This document shows, piece after piece, positions 1 through 10,313 of a stretch of DNA of 64,000 bases. The notes below the pieces were generated by a model, which ran no database searches, was not told where the DNA came from, and saw nothing but the letters and a program-made list of their open reading frames with translations. The number at the start of each line of letters is the position of its first letter. Position 1 is the stretch's first letter. Source of the DNA: Bacillus thuringiensis (GTDB lineage Bacteria; Bacillota; Bacilli; Bacillales; Bacillaceae_G); assembly GCF_014932895.1 (NCBI RefSeq), contig NZ_JACYOF010000001.1:62001-126000 (forward strand), written 5' to 3'. A program made the translations under genes and the position numbers.

Positions 1-422
1 CCTTTTCGGCTCGCTGTTTTCTCTTGCTTTATAATGTCTCCACCTTTAATAATAAGGTGTGTACCAGGCGCATCACCTGTGCTAGTAATTAATTCTAGTT
101 CACTAACTGAGGCAATACTCGGCAATGCCTCACCGCGGAACCCAAGTGTTCTTATACGAAACAAATCGTTTTCATCTTTAATTTTACTCGTCGCATGTCG
201 TTCAAAAGCGACGATACAATCTTCTTCGGCAATACCATCACCGTTATCAATAATGCGAATTTTTGATAACCCAGCTTCTTCTAAGTGGATTTCAATAGAT
301 GTACTATTCGCATCGATAGAATTTTCCACAAGTTCTTTTACGACTGAGGCAGGGCGCTCTACTACTTCCCCTGCCGCAATTAAGTTAGAGAGTTGGTCAT
401 CGAGTTTGCGAATTTTCCCCAT
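1..422 (-). CDS. mutL: DNA mismatch repair protein MutL, N-terminal part (cut by window edge)
   Basis: MutL is the mismatch repair protein that links MutS recognition to strand incision. Only about the first 140 codons lie in the window. They carry the GHKL ATPase start ([20 protein letters not shown]), the ELVENSIDA segment with the catalytic Glu and Mg-binding Asn, and the DNGDG and GFRGEAL motifs. The ATG at 420-422 follows the mutS stop by 8 bases. Its ribosome binding site (AAAGGATGAG) lies in the last codons of mutS, so the two genes are probably translationally coupled. The rest of the gene lies beyond position 1. Confidence 0.95.
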
Positions 423-430
423 CTACTTAC

Positions 431-3109
431 TCATCCTTTCTTTAACTTTTTCTGTAAGCGATACAGTTCGTTCATCGCTTCTAAAGGTGTCATATCAAGT
501 AAATCAATTTTTTTAATTTGTGCAAGCACTGCCGTTTCTTTTGCATCTAAAACTGGCTTGTCTTGTTTTTTCGAAGACTGTTCTCCAACAAAGAATGATA
601 GTTGTGATTCTTCTTCAGCCTCTACTTTCGTCTCTTCTATTTCTACTGGCGCTTCTTTTACAACGACAGGTTCTGGAATAACGTCTTGCTCTTGCGCTTT
701 CACTTCTACTCGTTTCGGAATAATAATTTCTTCCTGTCCTTCTAGTTGTGCTAACACTTCTTTCGCACGAGCGATTAAGCTATCTGGAAGCTCCGCAAGT
801 TGCGCAACATGAATTCCGTAACTTTTATCAGCTGCTCCATCTTGAATTTTGTGAAGGAATACTACTTTTCCGTTCTCTTCAATAGCTGAAACGTGTACAT
901 TCTTCAGTTGGTCTAAACTTTCTTCTAGCACCGTCAATTCATGATAATGCGTAGAGAATAACGTTTTCGCACCAATTTGGTCGTGAATATGTTCAATGAT
1001 TGCTTGTGCAAGTGCCATACCATCATACGTAGATGTACCGCGTCCAATTTCATCGAATAAAATTAAACTTCTTTCTGATGCGTTTGCAATTGCATTTTTC
1101 GCTTCTAACATTTCGACCATAAATGTACTTTGACCTGAAATTAAGTCATCTGCTGCACCAATTCTCGTAAAGATTTGATCAAATACAGGTAATACTGCCT
1201 CTGTTGCTGGTACGAAACACCCAATTTGCGACATAACCGTTACAAGTGCTAATTGTCTCATATACGTACTTTTACCAGACATATTCGGCCCTGTAATTAA
1301 AAAGACATCCATATTCTCTGGCATAATACAATCATTTGGTACATACAATTTCCCGTTCAATACTTTTTCAACGACAGGATGACGACCATCTTTAATAAAG
1401 ATTTCGCGCTTAGTTGTTAGAACTGGTTTTACAAACTGCTCTTCTTCACTAACTGTCGCAAAGCTTTGTAGTACGTCTAATTCACTAATCACTCTCGCTA
1501 AATGTTGTAATTTCGGAATGAATACTTTTACTTCTTCACGAAGTGCTGTAAATAAATCGTATTCTAGTTGTACAATTTTTTCTTCTGCTTCCAGAATTAA
1601 CGTTTCTTTTTCTTTCAGTTCATCTGTAATGAAACGTTCAGCGTTTGCAAGTGTCTGTTTACGCTCATAACGACCTTCTGGAAGTGCTGCAAGATTTGCT
1701 TTCGTTACCTCAATGTAATAACCGAAAATACGATTGTAACCAATCTTTAACGATTTAATTCCTGTAATATCACGCTCTCGTTTCTCAAGTTCAGCGATCC
1801 ACGTTTTTCCGTTTTTACTAACGTAACGATATTGATCAAGCTTGTCATTATAACCATCTTTAATAATATCTCCATCCTTAATCGAAAGCGGTGGGTTTTC
1901 TTGAATACTTCTTCCTAGTAATTCAGTTAAGCTCTCACATGGATCTGCGCCTTGAATTAATCTCGATGCATACGCGTTATCTAACAAACTAATCGCTTCT
2001 AAAATAGCTGGTACTTGAAGTAATGAACGTCTTAATTGTAACAAGTCTCTTGCATTTACGTTACCAAATGCAACTTTCCCTGCTAAACGTTCTAAATCAT
2101 ATACTTCTTTTAACTTTTCTTTTAAATCTTCACGTAAGAAGTAATCATTTACAAACGTTTCAACCATTTCTAAACGCTCTTCAATTCTTTCTTTCTGTAT
2201 AAGCGGACGTTCCATCCACTGTTTTAACATACGGCCACCCATAGCTGTCTTCGTTTTATCTAGTAGCCATAATAGTGAGCCTGTTTTTTCTTTCGTACGA
2301 AGAGTCTCAGTTAACTCTAAATTGCGTTTTGAATGCACATCAATTTTCATAAATTGATTTGTATAATAAATTTCTACTGGTTGCAAATGATCTAACGAAC
2401 GTTTTTGTGTTCTTATCACATAGTTAAATAAGCGTCCAATCGCTTTAATTAATTTTGCTTGCGAAACATTTTTCACAAGATGCTCTAATCCTTCTGGAAT
2501 CGTTGTTGCATCTTCATAAGAAATCGTCATTTTTAATGTTTCAGTTAATTTATTTAATTCATCTTTTGAAAATGTAGAATCTACAACAATTTCTTTTGAA
2601 CCAGTTGCATACACTTCTAATAAAATATCTTCTACTGAACCTGTTAATAACGTTACTGTATTTTGTCCAGTCGTTAAGTCATTACAAGCTAACGCATACG
2701 AGCCATCTTCAAAATGTGTTAATGCCGCTAAAAAGTTATTTTCTTTTTCATCTATTGTACGCCCTTCCATCATCGTTCCTGGCGTTATTAATTGTACTAC
2801 TTCACGGCGTACTACACCTTTAGCTGTTTTCGGATCTTCCACTTGCTCACAAACGGCTACTTTATATCCTTTTTCAACAAGTTGTTCAATATAGTTTTTA
2901 GCCGCATGGTACGGTACACCGCACATCGGTATACGTTCACTACTACCACCATCTCGGCTCGTTAATGTAATTTCAAGTTCATGAGCTGCCTTAACCGCAT
3001 CTTCAAAGAACATTTCATAAAAATCACCTAAGCGAAAAAATAAAAAGGCATCTTGATAGTCTGCCTTGACCTTTAAGTATTGCTGTATCATAGGGGTATA
3101 TTGCACCAT
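431..3109 (-). CDS. mutS: DNA mismatch repair protein MutS
   Basis: MutS is the mismatch sensor of post-replicative repair. The 892-residue protein has the Phe-x-Glu mismatch wedge (F30-Y-E32 within RLGDFYEMF). The Walker A motif GPNMSGKST is near residue 606, followed by the [12 protein letters not shown] Walker B and signature region and the STHYHELT motif. The C-terminal tail (about 780-860) is an unusually acidic Glu/Val-rich linker. It contains QLSFF near residue 834, which resembles a sliding-clamp-binding motif, before a terminal helical domain. The chosen ATG has a GGAGG site 7 bases upstream; M7 is a weaker alternative. mutL follows directly. Confidence 0.97.
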   Translation of the reverse strand: MVQYTPMIQQYLKVKADYQDAFLFFRLGDFYEMFFEDAVKAAHELEITLTSRDGGSSERIPMCGVPYHAAKNYIEQLVEKGYKVAVCEQVEDPKTAKGVVRREVVQLITPGTMMEGRTIDEKENNFLAALTHFEDGSYALACNDLTTGQNTVTLLTGSVEDILLEVYATGSKEIVVDSTFSKDELNKLTETLKMTISYEDATTIPEGLEHLVKNVSQAKLIKAIGRLFNYVIRTQKRSLDHLQPVEIYYTNQFMKIDVHSKRNLELTETLRTKEKTGSLLWLLDKTKTAMGGRMLKQWMERPLIQKERIEERLEMVETFVNDYFLREDLKEKLKEVYDLERLAGKVAFGNVNARDLLQLRRSLLQVPAILEAISLLDNAYASRLIQGADPCESLTELLGRSIQENPPLSIKDGDIIKDGYNDKLDQYRYVSKNGKTWIAELEKRERDITGIKSLKIGYNRIFGYYIEVTKANLAALPEGRYERKQTLANAERFITDELKEKETLILEAEEKIVQLEYDLFTALREEVKVFIPKLQHLARVISELDVLQSFATVSEEEQFVKPVLTTKREIFIKDGRHPVVEKVLNGKLYVPNDCIMPENMDVFLITGPNMSGKSTYMRQLALVTVMSQIGCFVPATEAVLPVFDQIFTRIGAADDLISGQSTFMVEMLEAKNAIANASERSLILFDEIGRGTSTYDGMALAQAIIEHIHDQIGAKTLFSTHYHELTVLEESLDQLKNVHVSAIEENGKVVFLHKIQDGAADKSYGIHVAQLAELPDSLIARAKEVLAQLEGQEEIIIPKRVEVKAQEQDVIPEPVVVKEAPVEIEETKVEAEEESQLSFFVGEQSSKKQDKPVLDAKETAVLAQIKKIDLLDMTPLEAMNELYRLQKKLKKG

Positions 3110-3200
3110 TTTTTTCCTCCATAATTCTTACATAATAATCTATTTTTCATATGTCACACTTCACGGACACCCATATCTCCTATTTCAGGAGTCTTTCCTC

Positions 3201-3209
3201 ATTATAGCA
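3201..3209 (-). promoter_or_regulatory. Extended -10 promoter element upstream of mutS
   Basis: Read on the minus strand this is TGCTATAAT, a TGn-extended sigma-A -10 box, about 90 bases upstream of the mutS start. No strong -35 box is placed correctly, as is common for extended -10 promoters. A small hairpin (CTCCTGAAATAGGAG) follows in the leader. Confidence 0.45.
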
Positions 3210-3256
3210 CATTTCATAAAGATTCATGTTCATTCAGCACCACTTATGTAAAGTAA

Positions 3257-3285
3257 AAAGCTAGGAAGAACTTCTCCCTAGCTTT
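3257..3285 (-). terminator. Intrinsic terminator downstream of cotE
   Basis: A 9-bp stem (AAAGCTAGG / CCTAGCTTT) with an 11-base loop runs into a short T-rich stretch on the minus strand, just past the cotE stop codon. Confidence 0.7.
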
Positions 3286-3288
3286 CTA

Positions 3289-3831
3289 TTACTCTTCTTC
3301 TGCGTCAACGATAAAGTTTGGATCTAATTCTTCAAACTCATCATCATCGACTTGGAAATCATCATCTGATTCTACACAACCTTCAGGATTTACACTTACA
3401 CAAATTTTCGTTTCCCCAACTACCTCTGTTACAAATTCACGTTCTACAGTTACTACAATTTTATTTCCGTTTGGCGATACAAGAGCTTCTAAACAGTTTG
3501 GCGGCTGAATGACACGAGCTATAATTTCTAAATCATCACCAGAGAAGTTCTTATCACGGTAACCAATGCTTACTTCATCAGTGTAGTTAACACGTTCTGT
3601 TACAACTTCAGTCTTTGTATTGCCATCAAACGAATACCAAGTGTTTACATCATAGAAACCTTCAATTTCTACATGCTTTCCATTCTTTCTCGCTTCGTAC
3701 GAGTGGTTAATTACCCAGCACCCTAAAATACTTGTTGGCTCATTATTCGATTCACATGTATGCGTTGACTTTGTATACTTACGTCCTTTTCCAACCACTG
3801 CTTTTGTAATAATCTCTCTAAATTCGGACAT
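3289..3831 (-). CDS. cotE: Spore coat morphogenetic protein CotE
   Basis: CotE directs outer coat assembly and, in the B. cereus group, exosporium attachment around the forespore. The 180-residue protein starts [19 protein letters not shown], a strongly conserved CotE beginning. It ends in a long Asp/Glu-rich tail from about residue 153 ([15 protein letters not shown]) that fits the interaction region of the family. The gene lies between ricA and mutS, as in B. subtilis, and stands alone between two terminators. Mother-cell sigma factor control is expected from the family; I did not place the promoter. Confidence 0.96.
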   Translation of the reverse strand: MSEFREIITKAVVGKGRKYTKSTHTCESNNEPTSILGCWVINHSYEARKNGKHVEIEGFYDVNTWYSFDGNTKTEVVTERVNYTDEVSIGYRDKNFSGDDLEIIARVIQPPNCLEALVSPNGNKIVVTVEREFVTEVVGETKICVSVNPEGCVESDDDFQVDDDEFEELDPNFIVDAEEE

Positions 3832-3931
3832 TCGTAACCCTCCTCAATCACTATTCACTTAATCATATGCGTGACAATAGCGGAATGTGTCATTCTTTTT
3901 TTGAGAAGTACTTACGTTTAATCCACTAAAA

Positions 3932-3958
3932 AAAGAGATGTCAATATGACATCTCTTT
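3932..3958 (-). terminator. Intrinsic terminator overlapping the ricA stop codon
   Basis: The stem AAAGAGATGTC / GACATCTCTTT has a 5-base loop and is followed on the minus strand by a T-run. It overlaps the last bases of ricA and separates ricA from cotE. Confidence 0.8.
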
Positions 3959-4388
3959 AACAACCACAATTTCCTTTTTTACTTTCTACCGCCGCGCCAG
4001 TTTCACCTTTCAATACATCGCCACCAGTTGAAATTAGTATTTCATCTGTAACATTGTTAGAAATGGTACTAGCAACTAACTGTAGTAAGTCATTTACATA
4101 TGTTTGTGAAGATTTAAACTCCTGCACAACTGGAATATTGTCTAACTTATCTTGCAATGCATCAATTTCAGCTTCTACTTTTTTCAAAGCTTCCCATTTC
4201 CCGTAATGTTGCAAGTTAACTGCTTGTTTTTGCAGTGCTTTAATTTCATCAATTGCGCGCTTTACATTTTCATTTTTATGAATCTGTGCCTCTGCTCGCT
4301 TAAAGAAATCAACTTCTTCTGTTTCAGAAATCATTTTCGCCAATTCTTTCGCTTGCTCAACAATTTCGTCTTTCGTATATACTTTCAT
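3957..4388 (-). CDS. ricA: RicA (YmcA), subunit of the RNase Y specificity complex
   Basis: This is a YlbF/YmcA-family helical protein of 143 residues. RicA works with RicF (YlbF) and RicT (YaaT) in a complex that modifies RNase Y mRNA processing and is needed for biofilm formation, competence and sporulation in B. subtilis. The body is predicted helical and rich in Lys and Glu. The extreme C-terminus is GNCGC, whose two Cys match the iron-sulfur ligands reported for the complex. It lies 3 bases after the miaB stop, so it is probably cotranscribed with miaB. Its functional partner rny is also in this window, at 11683-13248. Confidence 0.92.
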   Translation of the reverse strand: MKVYTKDEIVEQAKELAKMISETEEVDFFKRAEAQIHKNENVKRAIDEIKALQKQAVNLQHYGKWEALKKVEAEIDALQDKLDNIPVVQEFKSSQTYVNDLLQLVASTISNNVTDEILISTGGDVLKGETGAAVESKKGNCGC

Positions 4389-4391
4389 CTA

Positions 4392-5921
4392 TTATTTCAC
4401 CTCAATCGGCTCTTCAACTAATTCCCCGTTAAGAGACCAAGTTTTTGCTTCCGTTACTTTTACTTTTACAAGCTGACCAATTAAAGATTTTGGAGCAACG
4501 AAGTTTACAAGTTTATTCGTACGGGTATAACCTGCAAGTACTTCAGAATTATTTTTACTTTCCCCATCAACTAATACTTCTACGATCTGCCCTTTATAAC
4601 GATTATTCTTTTCAACCGCCAATTCATTTACTAGTGTATTTAAGCGTTGAAGACGTTCTTTCTTCACTTCCATCGGCACATTATCTTTCATTTTTGCAGC
4701 TGGTGTACCTTCACGCGGTGAATAAATAAATGTAAATGCCGTATCAAATCCTACTTCACGATATAGCGACATCGTTTCTTCAAATTGCTCATCCGTTTCG
4801 TTTGGAAAACCAACGATAATATCAGTTGTTAGTACTGCATTCGGAATCGTTTCTTTAATTTTTCGTACTAGCTCTAAATAATGCTCACGTGAATATTTAC
4901 GCGCCATAATTTTTAGCATTTCTGTGCTACCAGATTGAACTGGTAAGTGAATATGTTCAACTAAGTTTCCACCTTTTCCAAGCACTTCAATTAAGTGATC
5001 ATCGAAATCACGTGGATGACTTGTCGTAAAACGAATACGAGCAATATCAACTTTACGGAGTTCGTCCATTAAATCGCCAAGACCGTATTCTAAATCTTCA
5101 AAGTCTTTACCATATGCATTTACGTTCTGTCCAAGTAGCGTAATTTCTTTATAACCATTCGCAGCTAAATGACGAATTTCTTGAATAATATCTTCTGGAC
5201 GTCTGCTTCGCTCTTTTCCGCGTGTATACGGTACAATACAATATGTACAGAATTTATCACAGCCATACATAATATTTACCCACGCTTTAATATCACCACG
5301 ACGTACTTTCGGAAGATTTTCAATTACGTCTCCTTCTTTTGACCAAACTTCAACTACTGTCTCCTTCGAGAACATTGCATCTTTTAAAATGTACGGTAAT
5401 CTATGAATGTTATGCGTTCCAAATACCATATCTACATGCTGATTTTTTTGCATGATTTTATTTACAACAGATTCCTCTTGAGACATACAACCACATACAC
5501 CAATTAAAAGGTCCGGATTTCTACGTTTTAATGACTTTAAATGACCAAGTTCACCGAACACTTTATTTTCAGCGTTTTCACGAATTGCACAAGTGTTTAA
5601 TAAAATTACATCTGCATCTTCTGTTGAAAATGTAGGTTCATACCCAAGCGCTGTAAAAATCCCAGCCATTACTTCTGTATCATGCTCATTCATTTGACAA
5701 CCATATGTACGAATGTAAAACTTTCTTCCTGATCCAAAATTGCGGAACTCTTCAGGTAAGCCAAAATCCCGTTCAATTTTAACTTCTTCTTTCCCGCGCT
5801 TTTTCGCATCTTTCAAAGAAGGTGGTTGATATACACTTTCAAAGTATTTACTATAATCTTTCTCTTCTTTATTCGTAGAGGAATTTGCTTGCTGACTTGC
5901 CAATCGTTGTTGCTCGTTCAT
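4392..5921 (-). CDS. miaB: tRNA-2-methylthio-N6-dimethylallyladenosine synthase MiaB
   Basis: MiaB is a radical-SAM methylthiotransferase that adds the 2-methylthio group to i6A37 of tRNAs reading UNN codons. The 509-residue product has the N-terminal cluster cysteines ([26 protein letters not shown]). The radical SAM triad is CDKFCTYC, followed by a C-terminal TRAM region. The Lys-rich N-terminal extension of about 65 residues is typical of Bacillus MiaB. The start is the ATG at 5919-5921, with AAAGGAG upstream; a longer reading frame further upstream lacks such a site. ricA follows in the same unit. Confidence 0.95.
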   Translation of the reverse strand: MNEQQRLASQQANSSTNKEEKDYSKYFESVYQPPSLKDAKKRGKEEVKIERDFGLPEEFRNFGSGRKFYIRTYGCQMNEHDTEVMAGIFTALGYEPTFSTEDADVILLNTCAIRENAENKVFGELGHLKSLKRRNPDLLIGVCGCMSQEESVVNKIMQKNQHVDMVFGTHNIHRLPYILKDAMFSKETVVEVWSKEGDVIENLPKVRRGDIKAWVNIMYGCDKFCTYCIVPYTRGKERSRRPEDIIQEIRHLAANGYKEITLLGQNVNAYGKDFEDLEYGLGDLMDELRKVDIARIRFTTSHPRDFDDHLIEVLGKGGNLVEHIHLPVQSGSTEMLKIMARKYSREHYLELVRKIKETIPNAVLTTDIIVGFPNETDEQFEETMSLYREVGFDTAFTFIYSPREGTPAAKMKDNVPMEVKKERLQRLNTLVNELAVEKNNRYKGQIVEVLVDGESKNNSEVLAGYTRTNKLVNFVAPKSLIGQLVKVKVTEAKTWSLNGELVEEPIEVK

Positions 5922-6097
5922 TGGTAATCTCCTTTCAACCTTAACTATACACATTCTATAGTCCATTTAAATGCGCTTAGACCCATCTCAAAAATGTTTA
6001 GATAGCTTGAGAGATAACTTGTCCTTTGAAACTTGAGTAATCAATCTAATTATCTATAAGAATGAAGTCTTCCCCACACAAATAGACATTCCCTTTT

Positions 6098-6240
6098 ATC
6101 CAGCTATTTGCGGGCAGTAAGACCCCCACCTCAAAATTCGGCAAATGCGAGGAAGATAGGTGGGAGATAAACTGCCCCTAAATACCCGATTGGTTCAACT
6201 AATAATCAGTGAGGGATGGCCCCCACTGATTAAAGTTTCA
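6098..6240. repeat. Structured inverted-repeat element between korB and miaB
   Basis: The 572-base gap between miaB and korB holds two nested or adjacent inverted repeats. The first pairs GGGCAGT near 6112 with ACTGCCC near 6171 and, inside it, CCCACCT with AGGTGGG. The second, at 6204-6233, pairs TAATCAGTGAGGG with CCCCCACTGATTA around a 4-base loop. Its single mismatch becomes a G-U pair only in a minus-strand transcript. No ORF is present. This looks like a mobile or repeated intergenic element, such as a B. cereus-group bcr-type repeat or a degenerate end of an IS200/IS605-type element. I cannot name the family from sequence alone. I see nothing else supportable in the rest of the gap (5922-6097, 6241-6460). 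Confidence 0.55.
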
Positions 6241-6462
6241 CTTTATTATTTCTTTTTGTCCTATTGAAAAGCATATTGCTTTATCCCTATACACATTACC
6301 ATAGTATGAAGCGTTTAGCCAATTTTTACAAGAAAGAGGCCCTGTCTTATCTTACATTTCATAAGCAATGAACTTGCCATTTTCATACAACGATCTGTAT
6401 ATTATTTTACCATTCTGAATTTTCTAAGTAAATAAAACCATCCTATATTTTTCATTCAATAA

Positions 6463-6488
6463 AAAAGGTCGCCAAGTGGCAACCTTTT
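6463..6488 (-). terminator. Intrinsic terminator downstream of korB
   Basis: The stem AAAAGGT-GCCA / TGGC-ACCTTTT has one internal mismatch and is followed on the minus strand by more T residues, 6 bases past the korB stop codon. Confidence 0.75.
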
Positions 6489-6493
6489 AACCG

Positions 6494-7360
6494 TTACATA
6501 AATTCAGCAACAAGCTCATCGAACATTTTCTGATCCATATTTAAATCAGATTGCACTAAAGGTTTTTCACTATAGCCTTTTACAAGTTCTTGATACGATG
6601 GTTGCTCAGTATTTTGATAAATCAAACCTGTTACTAAGCCGTTATTTTCCATTAATGTTTGCATAGCCATCATGCGATTAGATGGATCATATCCCTCTAC
6701 TGTACTTAGTTTCGTTAAGTTCTCTTTGAACCAATCATACGTATTTACTTTATTATAAGTAACACATGGACTAAATACGTTAATTAATGAAAAACCTTTA
6801 TGGTTAATACCAGATTCAATAATTTGTGTTAATTCTTTTAAATCACTTGAAAAGCTTTGCGCCACAAATGTCGCTCCAGCTGTTAAAGCCATTTCCATAA
6901 CATTTAGCGATGGTTCAATTGAACCTTGTGGTGTACTTTTCGTTTTAAATCCAGCTTCACTACGTGGTGAAGTTTGACCTTTTGTTAATCCGTAAATTTG
7001 GTTATCCATTACGATATACGTAATGTCAATGTTACGGCGAATAGAATGGATTGTATGTCCCATACCAATCGCAAATCCATCGCCGTCACCACCTGATGCA
7101 ATAACTGTTAAATCACGATTTGCCATTTTCACACCTTGTGCAATTGGAAGGGCACGACCATGAATACTATGCACACCATATGAATTAATATAACCTGAAA
7201 TACGACCTGAACAGCCAATACCAGAAATAACAGCGAGTTCATCTGGATTTAAGCCAACATTAGCTGCCGCACGTTGAATTGCAGCTTGAACCGAGAAGTC
7301 TCCGCAACCTGGGCACCAGTTTGGTTTTACACTGTTACGAAAGTCCTTAAATGTTGCCAT
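6494..7360 (-). CDS. korB: 2-oxoacid:ferredoxin oxidoreductase, beta subunit
   Basis: This is the thiamine-diphosphate subunit (288 residues) of a CoA-dependent 2-oxoacid (probably 2-oxoglutarate) ferredoxin oxidoreductase. It has CPGCG near residue 16 and further Cys in SGIGCSGR and SPCVTYN, fitting a 4Fe-4S cluster. The TPP motif begins GGDGDGFAIGMGH and ends at MDNQIYGLTKGQ. Its ATG overlaps the end of korA by 14 bases, so the subunits are probably coupled in translation. Substrate preference cannot be read from sequence; pyruvate is the main alternative. Confidence 0.93.
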   Translation of the reverse strand: MATFKDFRNSVKPNWCPGCGDFSVQAAIQRAAANVGLNPDELAVISGIGCSGRISGYINSYGVHSIHGRALPIAQGVKMANRDLTVIASGGDGDGFAIGMGHTIHSIRRNIDITYIVMDNQIYGLTKGQTSPRSEAGFKTKSTPQGSIEPSLNVMEMALTAGATFVAQSFSSDLKELTQIIESGINHKGFSLINVFSPCVTYNKVNTYDWFKENLTKLSTVEGYDPSNRMMAMQTLMENNGLVTGLIYQNTEQPSYQELVKGYSEKPLVQSDLNMDQKMFDELVAEFM

Positions 7361-9104
7361 TTAATACAACCCCTTTTTTGCATTCGTTGTAAATCTCTTT
7401 CGGCAAGAATGGGTTTCCGTCATATTTTAAAAGACTAGAAATTTTCTCACCATTACCAAGATTCATTTTCATAATGTTAGCAAGCTGACCAGTTGCGTTG
7501 TTTTCTACAACTACAACACGCTTCGCTTTTTTCACAAGTGGATCGATTTCAGCTGTTGGGAACGGGTGAATTAAACGCACATGAGCATGGTTTATTTTCA
7601 TACCCTCTTGTTCTAAACGTGCCATTGCCTCTTCGATCGCACCACGAGTTGAGTTAAATCCAACAAGCAATACGTCTGCCTCTTCATGCTTAACATTTTT
7701 ATAAACAGGGGTATTAAACTTCAAGTTCTCCATTTTACGGAAACGTTTGTCCATTTGATCTTTACGGTTTATTGCTGATTCAGATGGTTTACCAGTTTCA
7801 TCATGTTCTACACCTGTAACATGGTGAACACCATTTTTCATACCAGGTAAAACGCGTGGTGAAACACCATCTTCTGTTACTTCATAACGCTTGAAGTATG
7901 CTTTATTTTCACGTTCTGGTAATTCTGCTTCTAAATCAAGCTTACCACGACGAATTTCCACTTTATCTAATTTAAGTGGTTCTACAGTTTGTTTTCCTAA
8001 AGAAAGCTGTAAATCTGTTAAGAAAATAACAGGTACTTGATATTCTTCAGATAAGTTAAATGCTTCTACAATGTCATAGAAAGCTTCTTCAACTGTACTT
8101 GGTGCCATTACGATTTTCGGAATTTCACCATGCGTACCGTAAATCATCGCCATTAAATCAGACTGCTCTTGTTTCGTTGGTAATCCCGTACTTGGACCAC
8201 CACGTTGTGTATCAACAATCACTAATGGTGTTTCTGTAATACCTGCTAAACCGATTGCTTCCATCATTAATGAAAGACCCGGACCAGCAGATGCTGTTAA
8301 TGTACGAACACCAGCATAGTTTGCACCGATTGCCATTGTACAAGCTGCGATTTCATCCTCAGTTTGGATTACTGTCCCGCCGACTTTCGGTAATTTTTTA
8401 ATTAAGTATTCCATAATTTCAGATGCAGGTGTAATTGGATATGCAGACATAAAGCGAGCACCACCAGCTACCGCACCAAATGCGATTGCATCGTTTCCAA
8501 TCATAAACATGCGTTTCTTACCATCAGCTTTTTCAAGCTGCATCATGTTTACTTTCTCACCTAACAATTCTTTCATATATTGAGAGCCGCGTTTAATTGC
8601 TTCCATATTCTTTTGAACGACTTGCTCTCCTTTACGACCAAAGATCTCTTCAACTACATCTAAATAAGCTGTTTCGTCTAATCCTAATACCGCACTTGAC
8701 GCCCCAACAGCAACCATGTTTTTCATTAATGATGTGCCTAATTCTGAAGCAATATCTGTAAACGGTATCACATATAGATTTATATCTGTATTGTCAGGTA
8801 TAGTTGGATTAAATTTCGCATCCGCAACTACAATTCCACCCGGACGTAGTTCGTGGAAGTTAAAATCAATTGTTTCTTGATCAAAAGCAATTAAAATATC
8901 TAAGTCATCTGAGATCGCGCGTACTTCTGTTGTACTTACGCGAATTTTATTATTTGTATGGCCGCCTTTTATACGTGATGAGAAGTGGCGGTAACCGTAT
9001 AGGTAATATCCTAATCGGTTTAATGCTATACAGAAGATTTCTCCTGTACTTTCAATTCCTTCACCTTGTTGGCCTCCAACTTTCCATGAAAGTTGACTAA
9101 TCAT
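7347..9104 (-). CDS. korA: 2-oxoacid:ferredoxin oxidoreductase, fused gamma-alpha subunit
   Basis: The 585-residue protein joins the gamma domain (about 1-180, with GGQQGEGIESTGE) to the alpha pyrimidine-binding domain (from about 200, with GNDAIAFGAVAGG and YPITPASEIMEYL). It continues to a C-terminal transketolase-like region with NNATGQ. It partners KorB to oxidise a 2-oxoacid to acyl-CoA and reduce ferredoxin. Gene order dipeptidase-korA-korB-miaB replaces the tdh-kbl pair found at this position in B. subtilis. No clear promoter or terminator is seen in the 226 bases upstream (9105-9330), which are very AT-rich. Confidence 0.93.
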   Translation of the reverse strand: MISQLSWKVGGQQGEGIESTGEIFCIALNRLGYYLYGYRHFSSRIKGGHTNNKIRVSTTEVRAISDDLDILIAFDQETIDFNFHELRPGGIVVADAKFNPTIPDNTDINLYVIPFTDIASELGTSLMKNMVAVGASSAVLGLDETAYLDVVEEIFGRKGEQVVQKNMEAIKRGSQYMKELLGEKVNMMQLEKADGKKRMFMIGNDAIAFGAVAGGARFMSAYPITPASEIMEYLIKKLPKVGGTVIQTEDEIAACTMAIGANYAGVRTLTASAGPGLSLMMEAIGLAGITETPLVIVDTQRGGPSTGLPTKQEQSDLMAMIYGTHGEIPKIVMAPSTVEEAFYDIVEAFNLSEEYQVPVIFLTDLQLSLGKQTVEPLKLDKVEIRRGKLDLEAELPERENKAYFKRYEVTEDGVSPRVLPGMKNGVHHVTGVEHDETGKPSESAINRKDQMDKRFRKMENLKFNTPVYKNVKHEEADVLLVGFNSTRGAIEEAMARLEQEGMKINHAHVRLIHPFPTAEIDPLVKKAKRVVVVENNATGQLANIMKMNLGNGEKISSLLKYDGNPFLPKEIYNECKKGVVLNGNI

Positions 9105-9330
9105 CTCCTACACCCCTTTTGGCTGCATTCATTGTAGTGTATTTTTTTACAGTATTAGTTTAGCATTTTTTATGCAAATAAACTACAATGGACGCAAATT
9201 ATGCCTCTTCTGATTTCCCTGAGTCTTTAGTATAATGCTATTTCGTTTTTCATTCTAGTATTAGGTCTTAAAAAAAGCAATAAAATCAAATGAATTATTT
9301 TTAATTTTTCTGAATTTTTAAAACGAAAAC

Positions 9331-10254
9331 TCAAAAACTTATATGTTCGACAAAATTATCATATAAAAATCGTTCTACAGTAGATGCAGCATAGTGTTTA
9401 TAAAGCTCATTAACTACATTTTCATAATCTCTATACGCTGATACATTTACAACCGTTTCTAAAATCCCATCAAAATCTGAACCAAATCCTATATTATTTT
9501 CTCCACCTAGCGAACAAATATATTCGATATGTTTTACTATATCTGTTATATTCGCTTGTCTTTCACTTGTTAGAAACTGAGGTACAAAAGTGACACCAAT
9601 CATGCTATTTTGCTTTATAAGGGCTTTAATTTGTTCCTCATTTAAATTGCGTGGATGCTGACAAAGTTTATAACAATTTGAATGAGATACAATAGGATTA
9701 TTAGCGATTTCTATAACATCCCAAAAACTTCTCTCATTTAAATGAGAGAGGTCGGTCCATAAATGCAAAGTATTAAGCTCTTGTACAACTTGTCTACCAA
9801 AAGTAGTTAAACCTGCTCCACGTGTCTCTAGCGCTCCATCAGCTAACAAATTGGCATAATTCCATGTTAATCCAAAAGAACGTACACCTAACCGATAAAA
9901 CAAACGTAATTTCATCGCTTCTTTCCCAATTGCTTCGCATCCTTCTAATGTTAATAGCGCTCCAACCTCGTCCTGTTTTAACATATTAATATCATCTTTC
10001 GTTTGAATAAACTTCACACCTGGTAGTGATAAAATTTCATTATAAAAAATATCTATCATTTGTAACGCATATTCAAAACGCTTTTCATATGCTACTGTTT
10101 CTGGCACATATACAGCAAAACATTGTATACTTCCTTTTTTTTTCTTCAATTGTTCAAATGTAATATGTAATTGTGAATCGTTTTTAAAACTCTTTTTTCC
10201 CTGCGCACTCCATAACTGAAAGAGTACATCACAATGAGCATCAAAAATTTTCAT
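9331..10254 (-). CDS. Membrane-dipeptidase-type (M19) metallopeptidase
   Basis: This is a 307-residue renal-dipeptidase-family enzyme expected to cleave dipeptides, including D-residue-containing ones, using two zinc ions. Likely metal ligands are in FDAHCDV near the N-terminus, LTLEGCEAIG near residue 117, the LSHLN and VSHSN histidines, and GFGSDFDG near residue 255. No signal peptide is visible, so it is probably cytoplasmic. The start is the ATG at 10252-10254, preceded by GGAGGAGTG; the longer frame runs into the spoVS terminator. It sits between spoVS and korA. Confidence 0.9.
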   Translation of the reverse strand: MKIFDAHCDVLFQLWSAQGKKSFKNDSQLHITFEQLKKKKGSIQCFAVYVPETVAYEKRFEYALQMIDIFYNEILSLPGVKFIQTKDDINMLKQDEVGALLTLEGCEAIGKEAMKLRLFYRLGVRSFGLTWNYANLLADGALETRGAGLTTFGRQVVQELNTLHLWTDLSHLNERSFWDVIEIANNPIVSHSNCYKLCQHPRNLNEEQIKALIKQNSMIGVTFVPQFLTSERQANITDIVKHIEYICSLGGENNIGFGSDFDGILETVVNVSAYRDYENVVNELYKHYAASTVERFLYDNFVEHISF

Positions 10255-10273
10255 TTTCACTCCTCCATTATAA

Positions 10274-10309
10274 AAACAACCTGTTTGCATACATGCAAAC
10301 AGGTTGTTT
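10274..10309 (-). terminator. Terminator palindrome between spoVS and the dipeptidase gene
   Basis: A perfect 17-bp inverted repeat (AAACAACCTGTTTGCAT and its complement) is separated by only 2 bases. It starts 4 bases beyond the spoVS stop and ends in a short T-run on the minus strand. The dipeptidase ribosome binding site follows within 10 bases, so the hairpin also sits in the leader of any read-through transcript. Confidence 0.75.
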
Positions 10310-10313
10310 AAAC

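Noticed and set aside
34-812. Plus-strand ORFs opposite mutL and mutS
   Set aside because: They lie antisense to well-supported genes, are low-complexity Ser/Phe-rich and lack ribosome sites. The same applies to other plus-strand ORFs throughout the window except 35446-35907.
3066-3251. 61-codon plus-strand ORF over the mutS promoter
   Set aside because: No ribosome site; it covers the mutS start region and a minus-strand -10 element.
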